Assembly (NCBI RefSeq): GCF_014189455.1
Contig: NZ_CP050296.1
Coordinates: forward strand, 1,426,001 to 1,490,000
DNA length: 64,000 nucleotides
Reading direction: 5' to 3'
DNA from: Mesorhizobium huakuii
GTDB taxonomy: Bacteria; Pseudomonadota; Alphaproteobacteria; Rhizobiales; Rhizobiaceae
In this document: positions 1 through 8,760 of the stretch, piece by piece
How positions within the stretch are numbered: the first letter of the stretch is position 1
Layout of the letters: each line of letters begins with the position of its first letter
Notes under the pieces: generated by a model
Database searches by the model: none
What the model was told of the DNA's origin: nothing
What the model saw: the letters and a program-made list of their open reading frames with translations, nothing else
Translations under genes and position numbers: made by a program

Positions 1-786
1 CATCACGGTCAGCACCGCCAGCACCACGGCGCCAGCCAGCATCACCCAGGTCCATGCCGGCCAGCCGAGCGAATGGCCTTCGGTCAGCGGCACCAGAAGG
101 GCCGTCAGCGTGGCGGCGAAAAGCACGGTGCCGGGCAGGTCTATGCCGGCCGGGTGCGGCGAGCGGCTGGCCGGCACGACGAGTCGCGAGGCGAAGAACA
201 CAGCGATGCCGAGCGGGATGTTGATGAGGAAGATCGGCCGCCACGAGGTGCCGAACAGATTGGCGCTGACCAGCAGTCCGCCTGCGAGTTGGCCGACGAC
301 CGCGGCAATACCCGAGGTCGCGCCGTAGAGCGCGATGGCCCGGGTCTTGCGCCCGGCGGGCAATGTCGCCTGGAAGGTCGCCAGCACCTGCGGCACCAGC
401 ATCGCCGCCGTCGCGCCCTGGACCAGCCGGGCCGTGATCAGCACGTCGATGGTCGGCGCCAGGCCGCAGGCCAGCGACGCCAGGATGAAGCCGGAAAGCC
501 CGACCACGAACAGCGTGTGGCGGCCGAAGCGATCGCCAAGCCGGCCGCCCAGCACGAGCATCGCAGCATAGGCCACGCCATAGACGGAAACCACCAGCTC
601 GAGTGCGGCCGGTGTCGGCTTGAGCGAGGCGGAGATGGTCGGCAGCGCGACGTTGACGATGAAGAAATCGGCGATCGGCAGGAAGGCACCGGCGAGCAAT
701 ACATACACGCCGACCGCATGCAGCTCTCCGGCGAGGGCCATGGAGCGGGGAGAATGCCGGCTGGCGGCGTCTGTTGAACGGGTCAT
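1..786 (-). CDS. MFS efflux transporter, DHA2/EmrB-QacA type (3' end outside window)
   Basis: Inner-membrane proton-driven drug or metabolite exporter. Reading the minus strand from the ATG at 786 gives 262 open codons to the window edge, so the C-terminal half is missing. After a short charged N-terminus, hydrophobic segments alternate with loops. The MFS motif A in the loop after the second membrane segment reads GGRLGDRFGRH, typical of 14-segment DHA2 exporters. The gene is divergent from the MarR regulator at 878, the usual arrangement for a self-limiting efflux pump and its repressor, and the shared 91-bp gap carries an inverted repeat. Transporter class is secure; substrate cannot be read from sequence. 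Confidence 0.85.
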   Translation of the reverse strand, partial: MTRSTDAASRHSPRSMALAGELHAVGVYVLLAGAFLPIADFFIVNVALPTISASLKPTPAALELVVSVYGVAYAAMLVLGGRLGDRFGRHTLFVVGLSGFILASLACGLAPTIDVLITARLVQGATAAMLVPQVLATFQATLPAGRKTRAIALYGATSGIAAVVGQLAGGLLVSANLFGTSWRPIFLINIPLGIAVFFASRLVVPASRSPHPAGIDLPGTVLFAATLTALLVPLTEGHSLGWPAWTWVMLAGAVVLAVLTVM

Positions 787-817
787 GCGAACCTCCATTT
801 GCTTATGGATAGATAGT

Positions 818-850
818 TATGTAAATATAATCATTATGCACATATACATA
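818..850. promoter_or_regulatory. Putative MarR operator (imperfect inverted repeat)
   Basis: Arms TATGTAAATAT (818-828) and ACATATACATA (840-850) are reverse complements at 9 of 11 positions, separated by 11 bp. The site sits in a strikingly AT-rich island inside the 91-bp gap between the divergent MFS and MarR genes, where a MarR dimer would repress both. Operator function is inferred from position and symmetry only. Confidence 0.5.
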
Positions 851-877
851 CCTACCTTGGCCCTGTAAACTCCGCTC

Positions 878-1393
878 ATGAAGACCGACAGCGAATCCTC
901 CGCTGGCAAGGCTCCACCGGTTCGGTGGGCGGACCTGGCCGATCTGATCCTCATCATCGCCCGCGAGATCCAGTTTCGCGGCTACAGCGACGATCGGGCG
1001 CTATCCCTCACGCAGTCTGAGGGCATGGTGATGCGTCACCTTGTGGCGCAGGCCTCGGCCACGCCCAGCCAGATCGCGGCGGCGACCGGGCTGCAGCGCA
1101 CCAACGTCTCCACGGTGCTGCGCGACCTGGAAGGCAAGGGGCTGATCGAGCGGCACGTCGATCCCGCGGATCGCCGCGGCGTCAGCGTCCATCGCACGCT
1201 GCGCGGGGCCGAAAACTACGCCCTGGTGCGCAAGGAATGGGGCGATGCCGTGTCTGCCGCCGCCGGCGGCGACACCAGCGGGCTCGACGCCGCGCTCGGC
1301 CTCCTCAGGTCCATCGAAGCCGGCCTTACCTCGACGCGGCCGAAAGGCGGCGACGGTCCAGTGCGAGGCTCCGCCCGCCGGCGGGACATCTAG
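878..1393 (+). CDS. MarR family transcriptional regulator
   Basis: 171-residue DNA-binding regulator. The winged helix-turn-helix spans about residues 45-105: SQIAAATGLQRTNVSTVLRD is the recognition helix region, followed by the beta-wing with DPADRRGV, the characteristic MarR D-x-R-x motif. Flanking helices would form the dimer interface. Residues after about 140 are low-complexity, Arg/Gly-rich and probably disordered. It starts 92 bp from the divergent MFS exporter gene, with an inverted repeat between them, so it most likely represses that pump and itself and is released by a small-molecule ligand. Family assignment is firm; the ligand is unknown. Confidence 0.88.
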   Translation: MKTDSESSAGKAPPVRWADLADLILIIAREIQFRGYSDDRALSLTQSEGMVMRHLVAQASATPSQIAAATGLQRTNVSTVLRDLEGKGLIERHVDPADRRGVSVHRTLRGAENYALVRKEWGDAVSAAAGGDTSGLDAALGLLRSIEAGLTSTRPKGGDGPVRGSARRRDI

Positions 1394-1414
1394 CTCCGGT
1401 GCCTTGTTCCGGGA

Positions 1415-1801
1415 TCAAGGACTGTCCTCGATAATCGCAATGAATTCACACTGCACCAGGGAGGGGCTATCCGGCGGCAATGGCCGAACGTGCCGGGCCG
1501 GGCGCGACCCCGGATCGGGAAACATGCGAACCCATTCCGTGTTGACGGCATCCCTGTCGTGGCTGTCGCGGAGATAGATCTCCACCTTGATGACATCCTG
1601 CGCGCTGCCGCCCGCTGCCTCGACAATGGCGAGCATGTTGGCAAAGACGTTTGCCGACTGATCGGCGATCTCGGCCGGCAACTCGTGCGTGATCGCATTC
1701 ACGCCATGGATGGCTCCGGAGAACACCATGTTGCCGATCCGGCAGGCGTTGGGAACCGGATGCCGGTGGCTCAGTCCTTTAACCGAAATGCTCGTGCGCA
1801 T
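1415..1801 (-). CDS. RidA/YjgF family protein
   Basis: About 128 residues from the chosen ATG at 1801, the usual RidA length. That start is preceded by GGAGGAT; an upstream in-frame ATG at 1864 would add 21 residues unlike the family. RidA proteins are soluble trimers, many of which hydrolyse reactive enamine/imine intermediates. Visible family features are the NMVFSGAIHG strand near the N-terminus, the NMLAIVEAAGGSAQDVIKVEIYL helix-strand unit (cut short here to NMLAIVEAAG and DVIKVEIYL) and the terminal VQCEFIAI strand. The arginine commonly used to bind carboxylates is present in RHVRPLP. It is last in the minus-strand run from 5785, so it may clean up an intermediate of that pathway. Confidence 0.82.
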   Translation of the reverse strand: MRTSISVKGLSHRHPVPNACRIGNMVFSGAIHGVNAITHELPAEIADQSANVFANMLAIVEAAGGSAQDVIKVEIYLRDSHDRDAVNTEWVRMFPDPGSRPARHVRPLPPDSPSLVQCEFIAIIEDSP

Positions 1802-1897
1802 GGTCTGCTGATCCTCCGCGAGATCTGATCTGTGGGATGTTTCCGAGATTGTTGGATCCGGCACGGCAGGACTCTCGGCCGGGCGAACCTGGGCTGG

Positions 1898-3208
1898 CTA
1901 CCGTCTCGCCCGCAAGGCCGTGGCTTCCGCCGGCGGAGAGGAAACGCTCGGATCAGTACGCGGCGCCAGAGGGCCAGACGTCAGTTGAATTCCGCGCGTC
2001 TCGGGCAGCATAAGAGTCGCGGCAAAAGCGATGCCATAGCCCAACAACGCAACCAGACCGATGGCCTCGGCCAGGCTGACATATTGCGCGAGGATTCCGA
2101 TGCTGGATACGGCGGCCGCGCCCGCCGCCTTGCCGGAGTTGTAAGCGAAACTCTGGCCGCTGGCGCGAATGGCGGACGGGAAGAGTTCCGTGAAGAACGG
2201 GCCCAGCGCGGCATAGTTGCCGATGGTGAAGAAGCCGAACGGCGCCCCCAGGACAACCAGCAGCCAGCCCGAAAGCGGCAAGAACATGTAGGCGACGGTA
2301 ACCAGCCAGGAACACACCAGAAAGAGCTGGAATGTCCGCCGCCGCCCGAGATAGTCGGCCAGGTATGCGCTTGCCAGAAATCCGAAAAACGAGCCGCCAG
2401 TCACCACGAACACGTAGTAGCCCGAAGTGCTCGGCGACAGTTCGCGCACGGTCTTCAGAAATGTCGGCAGCCAGTTGACGATGGCGCCGCCAACGCCAAT
2501 CACACCGAATGCCAGCAACGAGGACAACACGGTAATGCGCAGCGTTTCCGGCTGGAATATCGCCCCCAATCCCGGGCGAGTTCCGGACCTCTCGACAAGC
2601 TCGCGCGTTTTGACGAAAATCTCCGGCTCCTCGATCCTGCGGCGCAGATAGAGCACCAGCAGGCCGGGAAGAACGCCGATCATCAACAGCACCCGCCAGC
2701 CAAACTCCTGGGGCACATGCGCCAGGACCACGCCTGCCAGAATGGCGGCCGCGCTCCATCCGACACCGAATCCGCTCTGGACGGTACCGACGGCCTTGCC
2801 GCGATGTTCGGCGCGAATGATCTCGCCCATGAGAACCGCGCCGGCCGCCCATTCGCCGCCAAAGCCCAACCCTTGCAGGATGCGCAGGACCATCAGTTGC
2901 TGGAAGTCCTGCGCAAAACCGGCAAGGAAGGTGAAGGCGCAGAACCACAGGATCGTGAACTGCATGATGCGGGCGCGGCCGAAACGGTCGGCGAGATATC
3001 CGCAGATCCATCCTCCGATTGCCGCGGAGAGCAGCGTCGCCGTCGCCAGGTAGCCGGCCTGGGCCGTCGTCATCCCCCATGCCGCAATGAGGACTGGCAG
3101 CACGAAGCTGAAGAGCTGGGCGTCCATTGCGTCGACTGCCCAGCCGGCGAAGCAGCCCCAGAAGGTGTTCCGCTCCCGCTCCGTCAACTGCTTGTACCAG
3201 GTGAACAT
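1898..3208 (-). CDS. MFS transporter, aromatic acid/metabolite:H+ symporter-like
   Basis: 436-residue inner-membrane transporter with about 12 hydrophobic segments. The N-terminal part has the D-x-x-D-type motif GWAVDAMDAQLFSF of the AAHS/SHS organic-acid symporters, then the loop motif GYLADRFGRARIM, and a second-half motif AYLADYLGRRRTF. The ATG at 3208 has an excellent GGGAGGAAG ribosome site. It lies between the SDR and RidA genes, in the same direction as the aldolase-type operon, so it probably imports the carboxylic acid that operon degrades. The substrate is an inference from neighbours; the family is well supported. Confidence 0.85.
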   Translation of the reverse strand: MFTWYKQLTERERNTFWGCFAGWAVDAMDAQLFSFVLPVLIAAWGMTTAQAGYLATATLLSAAIGGWICGYLADRFGRARIMQFTILWFCAFTFLAGFAQDFQQLMVLRILQGLGFGGEWAAGAVLMGEIIRAEHRGKAVGTVQSGFGVGWSAAAILAGVVLAHVPQEFGWRVLLMIGVLPGLLVLYLRRRIEEPEIFVKTRELVERSGTRPGLGAIFQPETLRITVLSSLLAFGVIGVGGAIVNWLPTFLKTVRELSPSTSGYYVFVVTGGSFFGFLASAYLADYLGRRRTFQLFLVCSWLVTVAYMFLPLSGWLLVVLGAPFGFFTIGNYAALGPFFTELFPSAIRASGQSFAYNSGKAAGAAAVSSIGILAQYVSLAEAIGLVALLGYGIAFAATLMLPETRGIQLTSGPLAPRTDPSVSSPPAEATALRARR

Positions 3209-3245
3209 TTCTTCCTCCCATCGCTTCTTCTGGTTGTTGGGCCGG

Positions 3246-4034
3246 CTAGACGACCAGTGGTGTGAGACCTCCGTCCATGGTCAGCGAAGCGCCTGTCACG
3301 TAGGAGGATCTTGCGCTGGCGAGGAAAAGCGCGGCGTCGGCCACTTCTTCCGGCTTGGCGTAGCGCTGCAGGGGAATGCGTTGTTCGTTCAGCCGCAGCA
3401 GCTCTTCCGTCGACTTGCCGGTCATCCTGGATTCGACTTCAAGCGACAGCTGCAGGCGTTCGGTCATGGTGGCGGCGGGGTTGATGACGTTGACCCTGAC
3501 GCCGGCGGAACCCCAGGCCGCCGCCAGACCCGCCGAGGCGAACATCAGCGCCGCGTTGGCGGCGCCTCCCGGCAGATGCATGGGTGATGCGATCTTGCCG
3601 CCGGTGCCGACGATGTTGACGACCGTGCCGGTGCGACGTGCCACCATCAGGGGCAGGACGTGGTCCATGACGTTCATGTTGGTGAAGAATTTCGCGTCCA
3701 TCGCAATACGCCATTTGTCCGGCGTCAGCTCACCCGGAGGCACTCTCCTGGCGCCGCCGGCTGAATTGACCAGGGACGCGATCGGACCCACCTGATCCTC
3801 GAGCGCGGCGACCATTTCCTTTGCGGCAAGCCCATCCGACAGGTCGGCGGCGAAACTGGCTACCGACAGGCCCTCGGCAGCCAATGCTGCCTTCGCGGCA
3901 TCCAGGTTCTGCTGGCTGCGCGAGACAATCACCACGCGAGCCCCTTCCCTGCCAAAGGCCCGCGCGCAAGCCAGTCCTATTCCCTTGCTGCCGCCAGTTA
4001 TCAGGACGACTTTGCCGTCGAGTTCGAGATTCAT
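3246..4034 (-). CDS. SDR family oxidoreductase (atypical catalytic site)
   Basis: About 262 residues from [10 protein letters not shown]. The Rossmann motif TGGSKGIG near residue 13 binds NAD(P), and NSAGG is the usual NNAG-like element. The canonical Tyr-x-x-x-Lys catalytic pair is not seen: the expected place reads [14 protein letters not shown]. The C-terminal [11 protein letters not shown] is typical of the family. The start at 4034 is chosen because the 28 codons upstream lie in the preceding gene and do not resemble an SDR. One base separates it from the upstream dehydrogenase stop, so they are co-transcribed. It is either a divergent SDR subgroup or has a non-standard mechanism; the substrate is unknown. 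Confidence 0.85.
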   Translation of the reverse strand: MNLELDGKVVLITGGSKGIGLACARAFGREGARVVIVSRSQQNLDAAKAALAAEGLSVASFAADLSDGLAAKEMVAALEDQVGPIASLVNSAGGARRVPPGELTPDKWRIAMDAKFFTNMNVMDHVLPLMVARRTGTVVNIVGTGGKIASPMHLPGGAANAALMFASAGLAAAWGSAGVRVNVINPAATMTERLQLSLEVESRMTGKSTEELLRLNEQRIPLQRYAKPEEVADAALFLASARSSYVTGASLTMDGGLTPLVV

Positions 4035-4035
4035 C

Positions 4036-5046
4036 TCAGTGATCCTGTTTTTGGCGATGGGCGTTGTGGACGTTGATCGGGGTTCCCGCCGCGAAGGCGA
4101 CGATCTGGTCGAATGCATTGCCGTAGGCGAATTCGTAATTGTCGCGTTCGACGTAGCCGAGATGCGGCGTGCACAGTGCGTTGGGCAGCCTGAGCAAGGC
4201 GTCGTCCGGATTGGTCAGCGGCTCGCGTTCGAACACGTCGATGGCAGCCTTTCCGGGGCGACCATTGATCAGTGCCGCCACCAAGGCCCCCGGCTCGATC
4301 AATTCGGCGCGGCTGGTGTTCACAAGCAGGGCGGTTGGTTTCATCAGGGCGAGATCTCCAGATGTAACCAGCCCGGTGGTCTCGGCATTCAGCCGCAGGT
4401 GCAGGCTGAGGACATCCGACAGGCGGAACAGCGCGTCCTTGTCCGACGCGATCTCGAATCCCTCGGCTCTGGCACGAGCCAGCGAGCCCTCGCGGCCCCA
4501 CACCAGCACATCCATGCCGAAGGCCATGCCGATGCGTGCGACCATCGAGCCCAGCCGGCCGAAACCATAAATGCCCAGGACACGGCCCCTCAAGCCCAAC
4601 CCGATCGTCGTCTGCCAATGGCCTTGCCGCAGCGAAGCGCTTTCGAACGGAATGTTGCGCATCGCCGCAAGGATCAGGCCCCAGGTGAATTCCACCGTCG
4701 AATAGGACGGACGCGATGTGAGAGCGGACGAAACGACGACGCCATGCCTGTCGCAGGCCGCCAGATCGATATGGGGGATGTGACCGTTCTGGCTGATGAG
4801 CTTCAAATTGGGCAAGCGGCTGAGCAGGTTTTCATCGATCCGGGTGCGCTCGCGCATCAGCACAAGCACATCCGCATCGAGCAGACGATTGGCCAGGACG
4901 TCGATGTCCTCGACGATATCGGTCCAGATCGTAACGTCGTGGCCTTCCAGTTTGGCAAAGCAGTCGAGCGTGCGCACGACATCCTGGTAGTCGTTGATGA
5001 TGGCGACACGGAGCTTCTTCACGGGAGGATCAATCGCTCTATGCAT
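4036..5046 (-). CDS. D-2-hydroxyacid dehydrogenase family protein
   Basis: About 336 residues. NAD-dependent oxidation of a 2-hydroxyacid, or reduction of the 2-oxoacid, is the family reaction. The nucleotide-binding motif GIYGFGRLG lies in the middle, and the three catalytic residues are visible: Arg in NTSRAELI, Glu in FEREPL and His in CTPHLGYV. The start is uncertain: ATG 5046 overlaps the aldolase-like stop by 8 bp (translational coupling), while a GTG at 5022 would begin at [10 protein letters not shown]. It belongs to the 5785-1415 operon with an SDR, a transporter and RidA, suggesting successive oxidation steps on a hydroxyacid. Confidence 0.87.
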   Translation of the reverse strand: MHRAIDPPVKKLRVAIINDYQDVVRTLDCFAKLEGHDVTIWTDIVEDIDVLANRLLDADVLVLMRERTRIDENLLSRLPNLKLISQNGHIPHIDLAACDRHGVVVSSALTSRPSYSTVEFTWGLILAAMRNIPFESASLRQGHWQTTIGLGLRGRVLGIYGFGRLGSMVARIGMAFGMDVLVWGREGSLARARAEGFEIASDKDALFRLSDVLSLHLRLNAETTGLVTSGDLALMKPTALLVNTSRAELIEPGALVAALINGRPGKAAIDVFEREPLTNPDDALLRLPNALCTPHLGYVERDNYEFAYGNAFDQIVAFAAGTPINVHNAHRQKQDH

Positions 5047-5785
5047 TGCCCGGCAGATCCGCAACGGAGGTGCCGGCATCGATGGCTTCGCATTTCGCCT
5101 CTTCGAAAGCCGCCTTCTTCAGCGCCTTTGCGAGAATCTCGGCCGCCCGGGCAATCGGGATGAAGCAGACGCCGGTTTCGTCGGCGACAACAATGTCGCC
5201 GGGGGCAACCCGGACGCCGGCGATCTGGATATCGCCGTTGATCTCCACGGTCTCGATCCGCCACTTGCCGGTGACAGGCGTGATTTCCGTGGCCCAGAGC
5301 GGATATCCGACCCGCCGCGAATGTCCGAGATCGCGAATGCCTCCGGAGACGATCGCACCGGCCTCGCCCTGTCTTTTTCCTGCCTGCGCCGAAATTCCGC
5401 CCATGTTCGAAACGCCGGCGACGCCGTCGATGACCACCACATCACCTGGCAATGCCAAATTGTGAGCTTCGAACTCCGCCATCCGATTGACGTGGTTTCG
5501 CGCTGTTTCGTAGACATGCTCGCGCTGCAGGATGTTGCGTACCGTGAGCGCCGGACCGACAAGCGACGTTGAAGGCAGGGTCGGCTTCAGGGTTGATGCG
5601 CCAATCGCACCGGTGATGCCCAGCTCATCCATAATATCCGAAATAACGCTGGTGGCGTCGCCGATCCGTTTGAACCCGTCGATCAGCTCGTTCGGCGGAC
5701 GCGGGGTTCGCATCAACCGGATGCGGTCAGGGCTGATCTTGCCGGTCAGTTTCGGCAACACGTCCGCAAAAGCGACGTCATTCAT
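5039..5785 (-). CDS. RraA family protein (HMG/CHA aldolase-like)
   Basis: About 248 residues from MNDVAFADVL, whose ATG at 5785 follows AGAGGAT. The family includes divalent-metal aldolases that cleave 4-hydroxy-4-methyl-2-oxoglutarate-type acids, and the RNase E inhibitor RraA. The catalytic signature GGIRDLGHSRRVGYPLWA is present with the Arg-Asp pair, preceded by DVVVIDGVAG. It is the first gene of the operon and divergent from a LysR regulator. Next to a hydroxyacid dehydrogenase and an acid transporter, a catabolic aldolase, decarboxylase or hydratase role is far more likely than RNA-decay regulation. It was often misannotated as demethylmenaquinone methyltransferase. Confidence 0.85.
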   Translation of the reverse strand: MNDVAFADVLPKLTGKISPDRIRLMRTPRPPNELIDGFKRIGDATSVISDIMDELGITGAIGASTLKPTLPSTSLVGPALTVRNILQREHVYETARNHVNRMAEFEAHNLALPGDVVVIDGVAGVSNMGGISAQAGKRQGEAGAIVSGGIRDLGHSRRVGYPLWATEITPVTGKWRIETVEINGDIQIAGVRVAPGDIVVADETGVCFIPIARAAEILAKALKKAAFEEAKCEAIDAGTSVADLPGNA

Positions 5786-5934
5786 GGCGTATCCTCTGGT
5801 TTGTACGGAGCTTTTATCACCGGTTGCGAGGCGGGCGTATTCACTCGCATGTGTTCGGCTGCTCGTTCGAAACAGGATTGCTTGCCGCGTTGCGCGCGTC
5901 CAATTTAGAATTAGACACAAGCGTCATTTCCTGG
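5786..5934. promoter_or_regulatory. Divergent promoter region, RraA operon / LysR regulator
   Basis: A 149-bp gap between the first gene of the catabolic operon and the divergent LysR gene. LysR proteins usually bind such gaps at T-N11-A sites. An AT-rich stretch around 5901-5916 (ATTTAGAAT core) stands out against the GC-rich surroundings and is the best candidate, but no clear long palindrome was found. Confidence 0.35.
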
Positions 5935-6891
5935 GTGAATAACGTGCGCCTCGATCTGAACCTGATCGCAGTCCTTGAGGCCATCATGCTGGAAAGGAAT
6001 GTAACGCGTGCGGCCGCAAGCCTGGCGATGAGTCAGCCAGCCGTCAGCAATGCGTTGCGCCGCGCCCGCAAGCTGACGAAAGACCAGCTTTTCCTCAAGA
6101 CGGCGACCGGCGTTCAACCGACGTCTCGCATGGTGGCGATGTGGCCCGAACTTCATCGCTCGCTGGCGGCAATCCGCGCTTCGTTCGCTCCCGACGACTT
6201 CGACCCGGGATCGGATACGACCAGTTTTCGCGTTGCGGTCACGGACAGTCTCGCGATGGAAGGTGTCAGCGCGATCACGCTTAAGTTACAGGCCGCATCC
6301 CCACGTGCCCGTGTTTCCTTTGCCGTTCACACGCATGAGGGCTCGCTGGACGGGATCGGCCGCGGCACACTCGACTGCGCGGTAGGCATGTTTGCCTCGC
6401 TGCCGAGAGAAGTACATGTACGAAGTCTGCGGACGGATCGCTATGTCTGCGTCATGCGCAGCGGGCACGAACTGGCGCAATCCCTGAGCCTCGATCAGTT
6501 CACCGCCGCCGCACACGTGCTGGCAACCCCATCCGGGCTGGAACTGGGGCTTGTGGATGGCTGGCTCAGCCTGACCGGACGGACAAGGACGATCGTCGCC
6601 GTGGTCAATCATTTCGCCGATGCGCTGAGGATTGTCGCGCGGAGCGACCTTCTTACCTGCGTTCCGCTTGGCTTCTTCAACGGACCCTGGCGCGCCATCG
6701 CCGATGAGCATGAGTTGGTGGTGCGCGACCTGCCGTTCGAGACAGAGAAATTGCTCTACAAGCTGATCTGGCACGAACGATTGCAGACGCACCCTGCCCA
6801 CCAATGGTTTCGTTCGCTGGTGGGGGATGTCTGCGGATTGCCGTTCGACGGCCCGCCGATTGAAGAGGCAGTCCCAGCAACGCAGACATAG
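5935..6891 (+). CDS. LysR family transcriptional regulator
   Basis: About 318 residues from the GTG at 5935 (MNNVRLDLNLIAVLEAI), chosen because LysR proteins begin right at this helix; the ORF can be extended to 5824 but the added 37 residues look unlike the family. The N-terminal helix-turn-helix contains RNVTRAAASLAMSQPAVSNA. The remainder is a periplasmic-binding-protein-like effector domain, in the style of the NodD/NahR/LinR branch. It is transcribed away from the RraA operon and likely activates it in response to the pathway substrate. Family call is secure; the effector is unknown. Confidence 0.88.
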   Translation: MNNVRLDLNLIAVLEAIMLERNVTRAAASLAMSQPAVSNALRRARKLTKDQLFLKTATGVQPTSRMVAMWPELHRSLAAIRASFAPDDFDPGSDTTSFRVAVTDSLAMEGVSAITLKLQAASPRARVSFAVHTHEGSLDGIGRGTLDCAVGMFASLPREVHVRSLRTDRYVCVMRSGHELAQSLSLDQFTAAAHVLATPSGLELGLVDGWLSLTGRTRTIVAVVNHFADALRIVARSDLLTCVPLGFFNGPWRAIADEHELVVRDLPFETEKLLYKLIWHERLQTHPAHQWFRSLVGDVCGLPFDGPPIEEAVPATQT

Positions 6892-6907
6892 TCTGGCTTA
6901 TGGAGGC

Positions 6908-7945
6908 CTATCCCTGGCTGTAGTCCAGGGGCACATAGGTGTAGGCGTTCTCGGCGTCGCGGCGCACGCGGCCCAGCCCGGGAAATGATATGTGCGCACC
7001 GCCCACTATGTAGCCATTTTCAGCCGCATCAGCGAATGCAAGCTCGTGCACGTATTCGGCCTCCGATGCGTCCGTATCGTATTGGATCGTCACCGAAGGG
7101 TCTTTGAATTGCAAGGCGGCGACATGCACGACATCGCCCCACAGGACGATCTTCTCGCCCCTGCTTTCGACCACGTACATGGTGTGTCCGGGCGTGTGGC
7201 CATAGGCTGTTTGCGCGCGCACGCCAGGCACGAGGTCGGTATTGCCGTCAAAAATGGCGAGCTTGCCAGCGCGCATGTATGGCGTGATCGATGCTATCGC
7301 GGCCTCAAAGAACCGCTTCGCTTCAGCCGGAGCAGCGCGCATGTTTGCCTCGCTTAGCCAGTAGTCGGTGTCCCGCTTGTCGACACGCACGATCGCATTG
7401 GGAAAAGCCCTCTGTCCCTCGGCCATAAGACCGCCAACGTGATCGGCGTGCAGATGCGTGAGGTAAAGTTCATCGATCTGCTCCGGCTGGTACCCCGACG
7501 CGCGCAGATTGCTCAACAGATGGCCCGTGCTCGGCCCCAGCAGCGAGCCCGCGCCGGCGTCGATCAAGACCAGCTTGCCTCCGGTATTGACGAGAAAGCA
7601 ATTGTGGGAGGTCTCGATGAGGTCGCCGAGATAGTTGCGCTTCAGGGCTTCTTCGATCCGAGCCGGGTCGCCCTGCAGCAGCTTCGTGGCAGGCAGCATA
7701 TTGCTGCCATCGGATAGCGCCGTTATCTCAAAATCGCCGACCGCCACGCGATAAAACCCGGGTGCCTGGCTTTTCAGCATGGGCGCATTTGCTAACACAG
7801 GCGTCACAAAACTGCAGGCCAGACAAAAACAGCCGGCAGCCAAAAAGAAGCGGCGGGCGGGATCGATGGCGTCACGTTTGCTCAGCCCGGACTGGACCGG
7901 GCCTTTCGTCGCCGACGGCGCATTGGACAGGCTCGAGAAATTCAT
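6908..7945 (-). CDS. Exported MBL-fold metallo-hydrolase
   Basis: 345 residues. Residues 25-53 form an export signal with twin arginines (ARRFFLAAG) followed by a hydrophobic stretch ending VLANA, which fits the Tat R-R-x-F-L pattern. The mature domain has the metallo-beta-lactamase dinuclear zinc motif THLHADHVGG, then GHTPGHT, the bridging aspartate in LWGDVVH, and a late histidine in GGAHISFPG. Its layout resembles quorum-quenching lactonases and MBL esterases. It sits tail-to-tail with the LysR gene, leaving 16 bp, and divergent from the methyltransferase. Hydrolase fold and export are well supported; the substrate is not. Confidence 0.85.
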   Translation of the reverse strand: MNFSSLSNAPSATKGPVQSGLSKRDAIDPARRFFLAAGCFCLACSFVTPVLANAPMLKSQAPGFYRVAVGDFEITALSDGSNMLPATKLLQGDPARIEEALKRNYLGDLIETSHNCFLVNTGGKLVLIDAGAGSLLGPSTGHLLSNLRASGYQPEQIDELYLTHLHADHVGGLMAEGQRAFPNAIVRVDKRDTDYWLSEANMRAAPAEAKRFFEAAIASITPYMRAGKLAIFDGNTDLVPGVRAQTAYGHTPGHTMYVVESRGEKIVLWGDVVHVAALQFKDPSVTIQYDTDASEAEYVHELAFADAAENGYIVGGAHISFPGLGRVRRDAENAYTYVPLDYSQG

Positions 7946-8013
7946 GACTTCGGAGCAGGTTTGATTGGCGCACGAACGCCGAACACCTATACTGGGAAGA
8001 TCAGGGGTTCGCC

Positions 8014-8706
8014 ATGAGCAAAGAGTTCAGTGTCGCCGACGCCTATGGCACGGGCCGCGCCATTTTCATGGGACTTGAGCTGCTCGTCGCGCCCGGTGCG
8101 CTCGTGCCCCGGCCGGAGACGGAGTTGCTGGGCACGACGGCTCTTGGTGTCTTGCATCAAATGAACCTGCCCGCGCCGCGCGTCGTCGACATGTGCTGCG
8201 GCACTGGCAATCTGGCGTGCGCCATCGCCCATCACGTCCCCACCGCGAGTGTCTGGGCGAGCGACCTCACCGACGGATGCGTCGACGTGGCGCGCCGCAA
8301 CGCCGCCCATCATGGCATGGCGGATCGCGTTTCGGTGCTTCAGGGCGACTTGTTCGGCGCGCTCTCGGGCCTCGGGCTTGACGGGACGATCGACGTTATC
8401 GTCTGCAATCCGCCCTATATTTCGGAAAAGCGGCTCGAGGGCGACCGCGCGCATCTGGTCGAGCTCGAGCCGCGGGAAGCGTTCGCGGCCGGCCCATACG
8501 GCCTCAGCATCCATATGCGGGTGGTGAAGGACGCGCCGCGATATTTGCGGCCTGGCGGCATCCTGCTCTTTGAGGTCGGCCTTGGCCAGGACCGGCAGGT
8601 GATGAGCCTGCTGGAGCGCAGCAAGGCATATGAGAACATCCGTGCCGTCTCAAATGAAGCGGGCGAAGGCCGGGTGGCTCTGGGACAAGCCAAGGCGCAG
8701 GCATGA
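8014..8706 (+). CDS. Class I SAM methyltransferase, PrmC/HemK-like
   Basis: 230 residues. SAM-binding motif I is VVDMCCGTGNLACAIA. The NPPY tetrapeptide (CNPPYIS) is typical of N-methyltransferases acting on glutamine, adenine or similar amides, and VPRPETELL is the PrmC hallmark. Release-factor methyltransferase PrmC is normally about 280-300 residues with an N-terminal helical domain; only its stub is present here, so this is unlikely to be the housekeeping PrmC. It converges on the ACP gene 54 bp away and borders the NRPS-like operon, so it may modify a product or carrier-bound substrate. That role is inference. Confidence 0.75.
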   Translation: MSKEFSVADAYGTGRAIFMGLELLVAPGALVPRPETELLGTTALGVLHQMNLPAPRVVDMCCGTGNLACAIAHHVPTASVWASDLTDGCVDVARRNAAHHGMADRVSVLQGDLFGALSGLGLDGTIDVIVCNPPYISEKRLEGDRAHLVELEPREAFAAGPYGLSIHMRVVKDAPRYLRPGGILLFEVGLGQDRQVMSLLERSKAYENIRAVSNEAGEGRVALGQAKAQA

Positions 8707-8760
8707 GCGTGCGGAAAACCAGCGCAATTCCAGGAACCGATCTGGGCTTTACACCGGCAA

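Noticed and set aside
1832..3265. 477-codon open frame on the plus strand opposite the MFS gene
   Set aside because: Low-complexity Arg/Gln/Gly-rich translation without domains; it is the antisense shadow of a well-supported transporter in GC-rich DNA.
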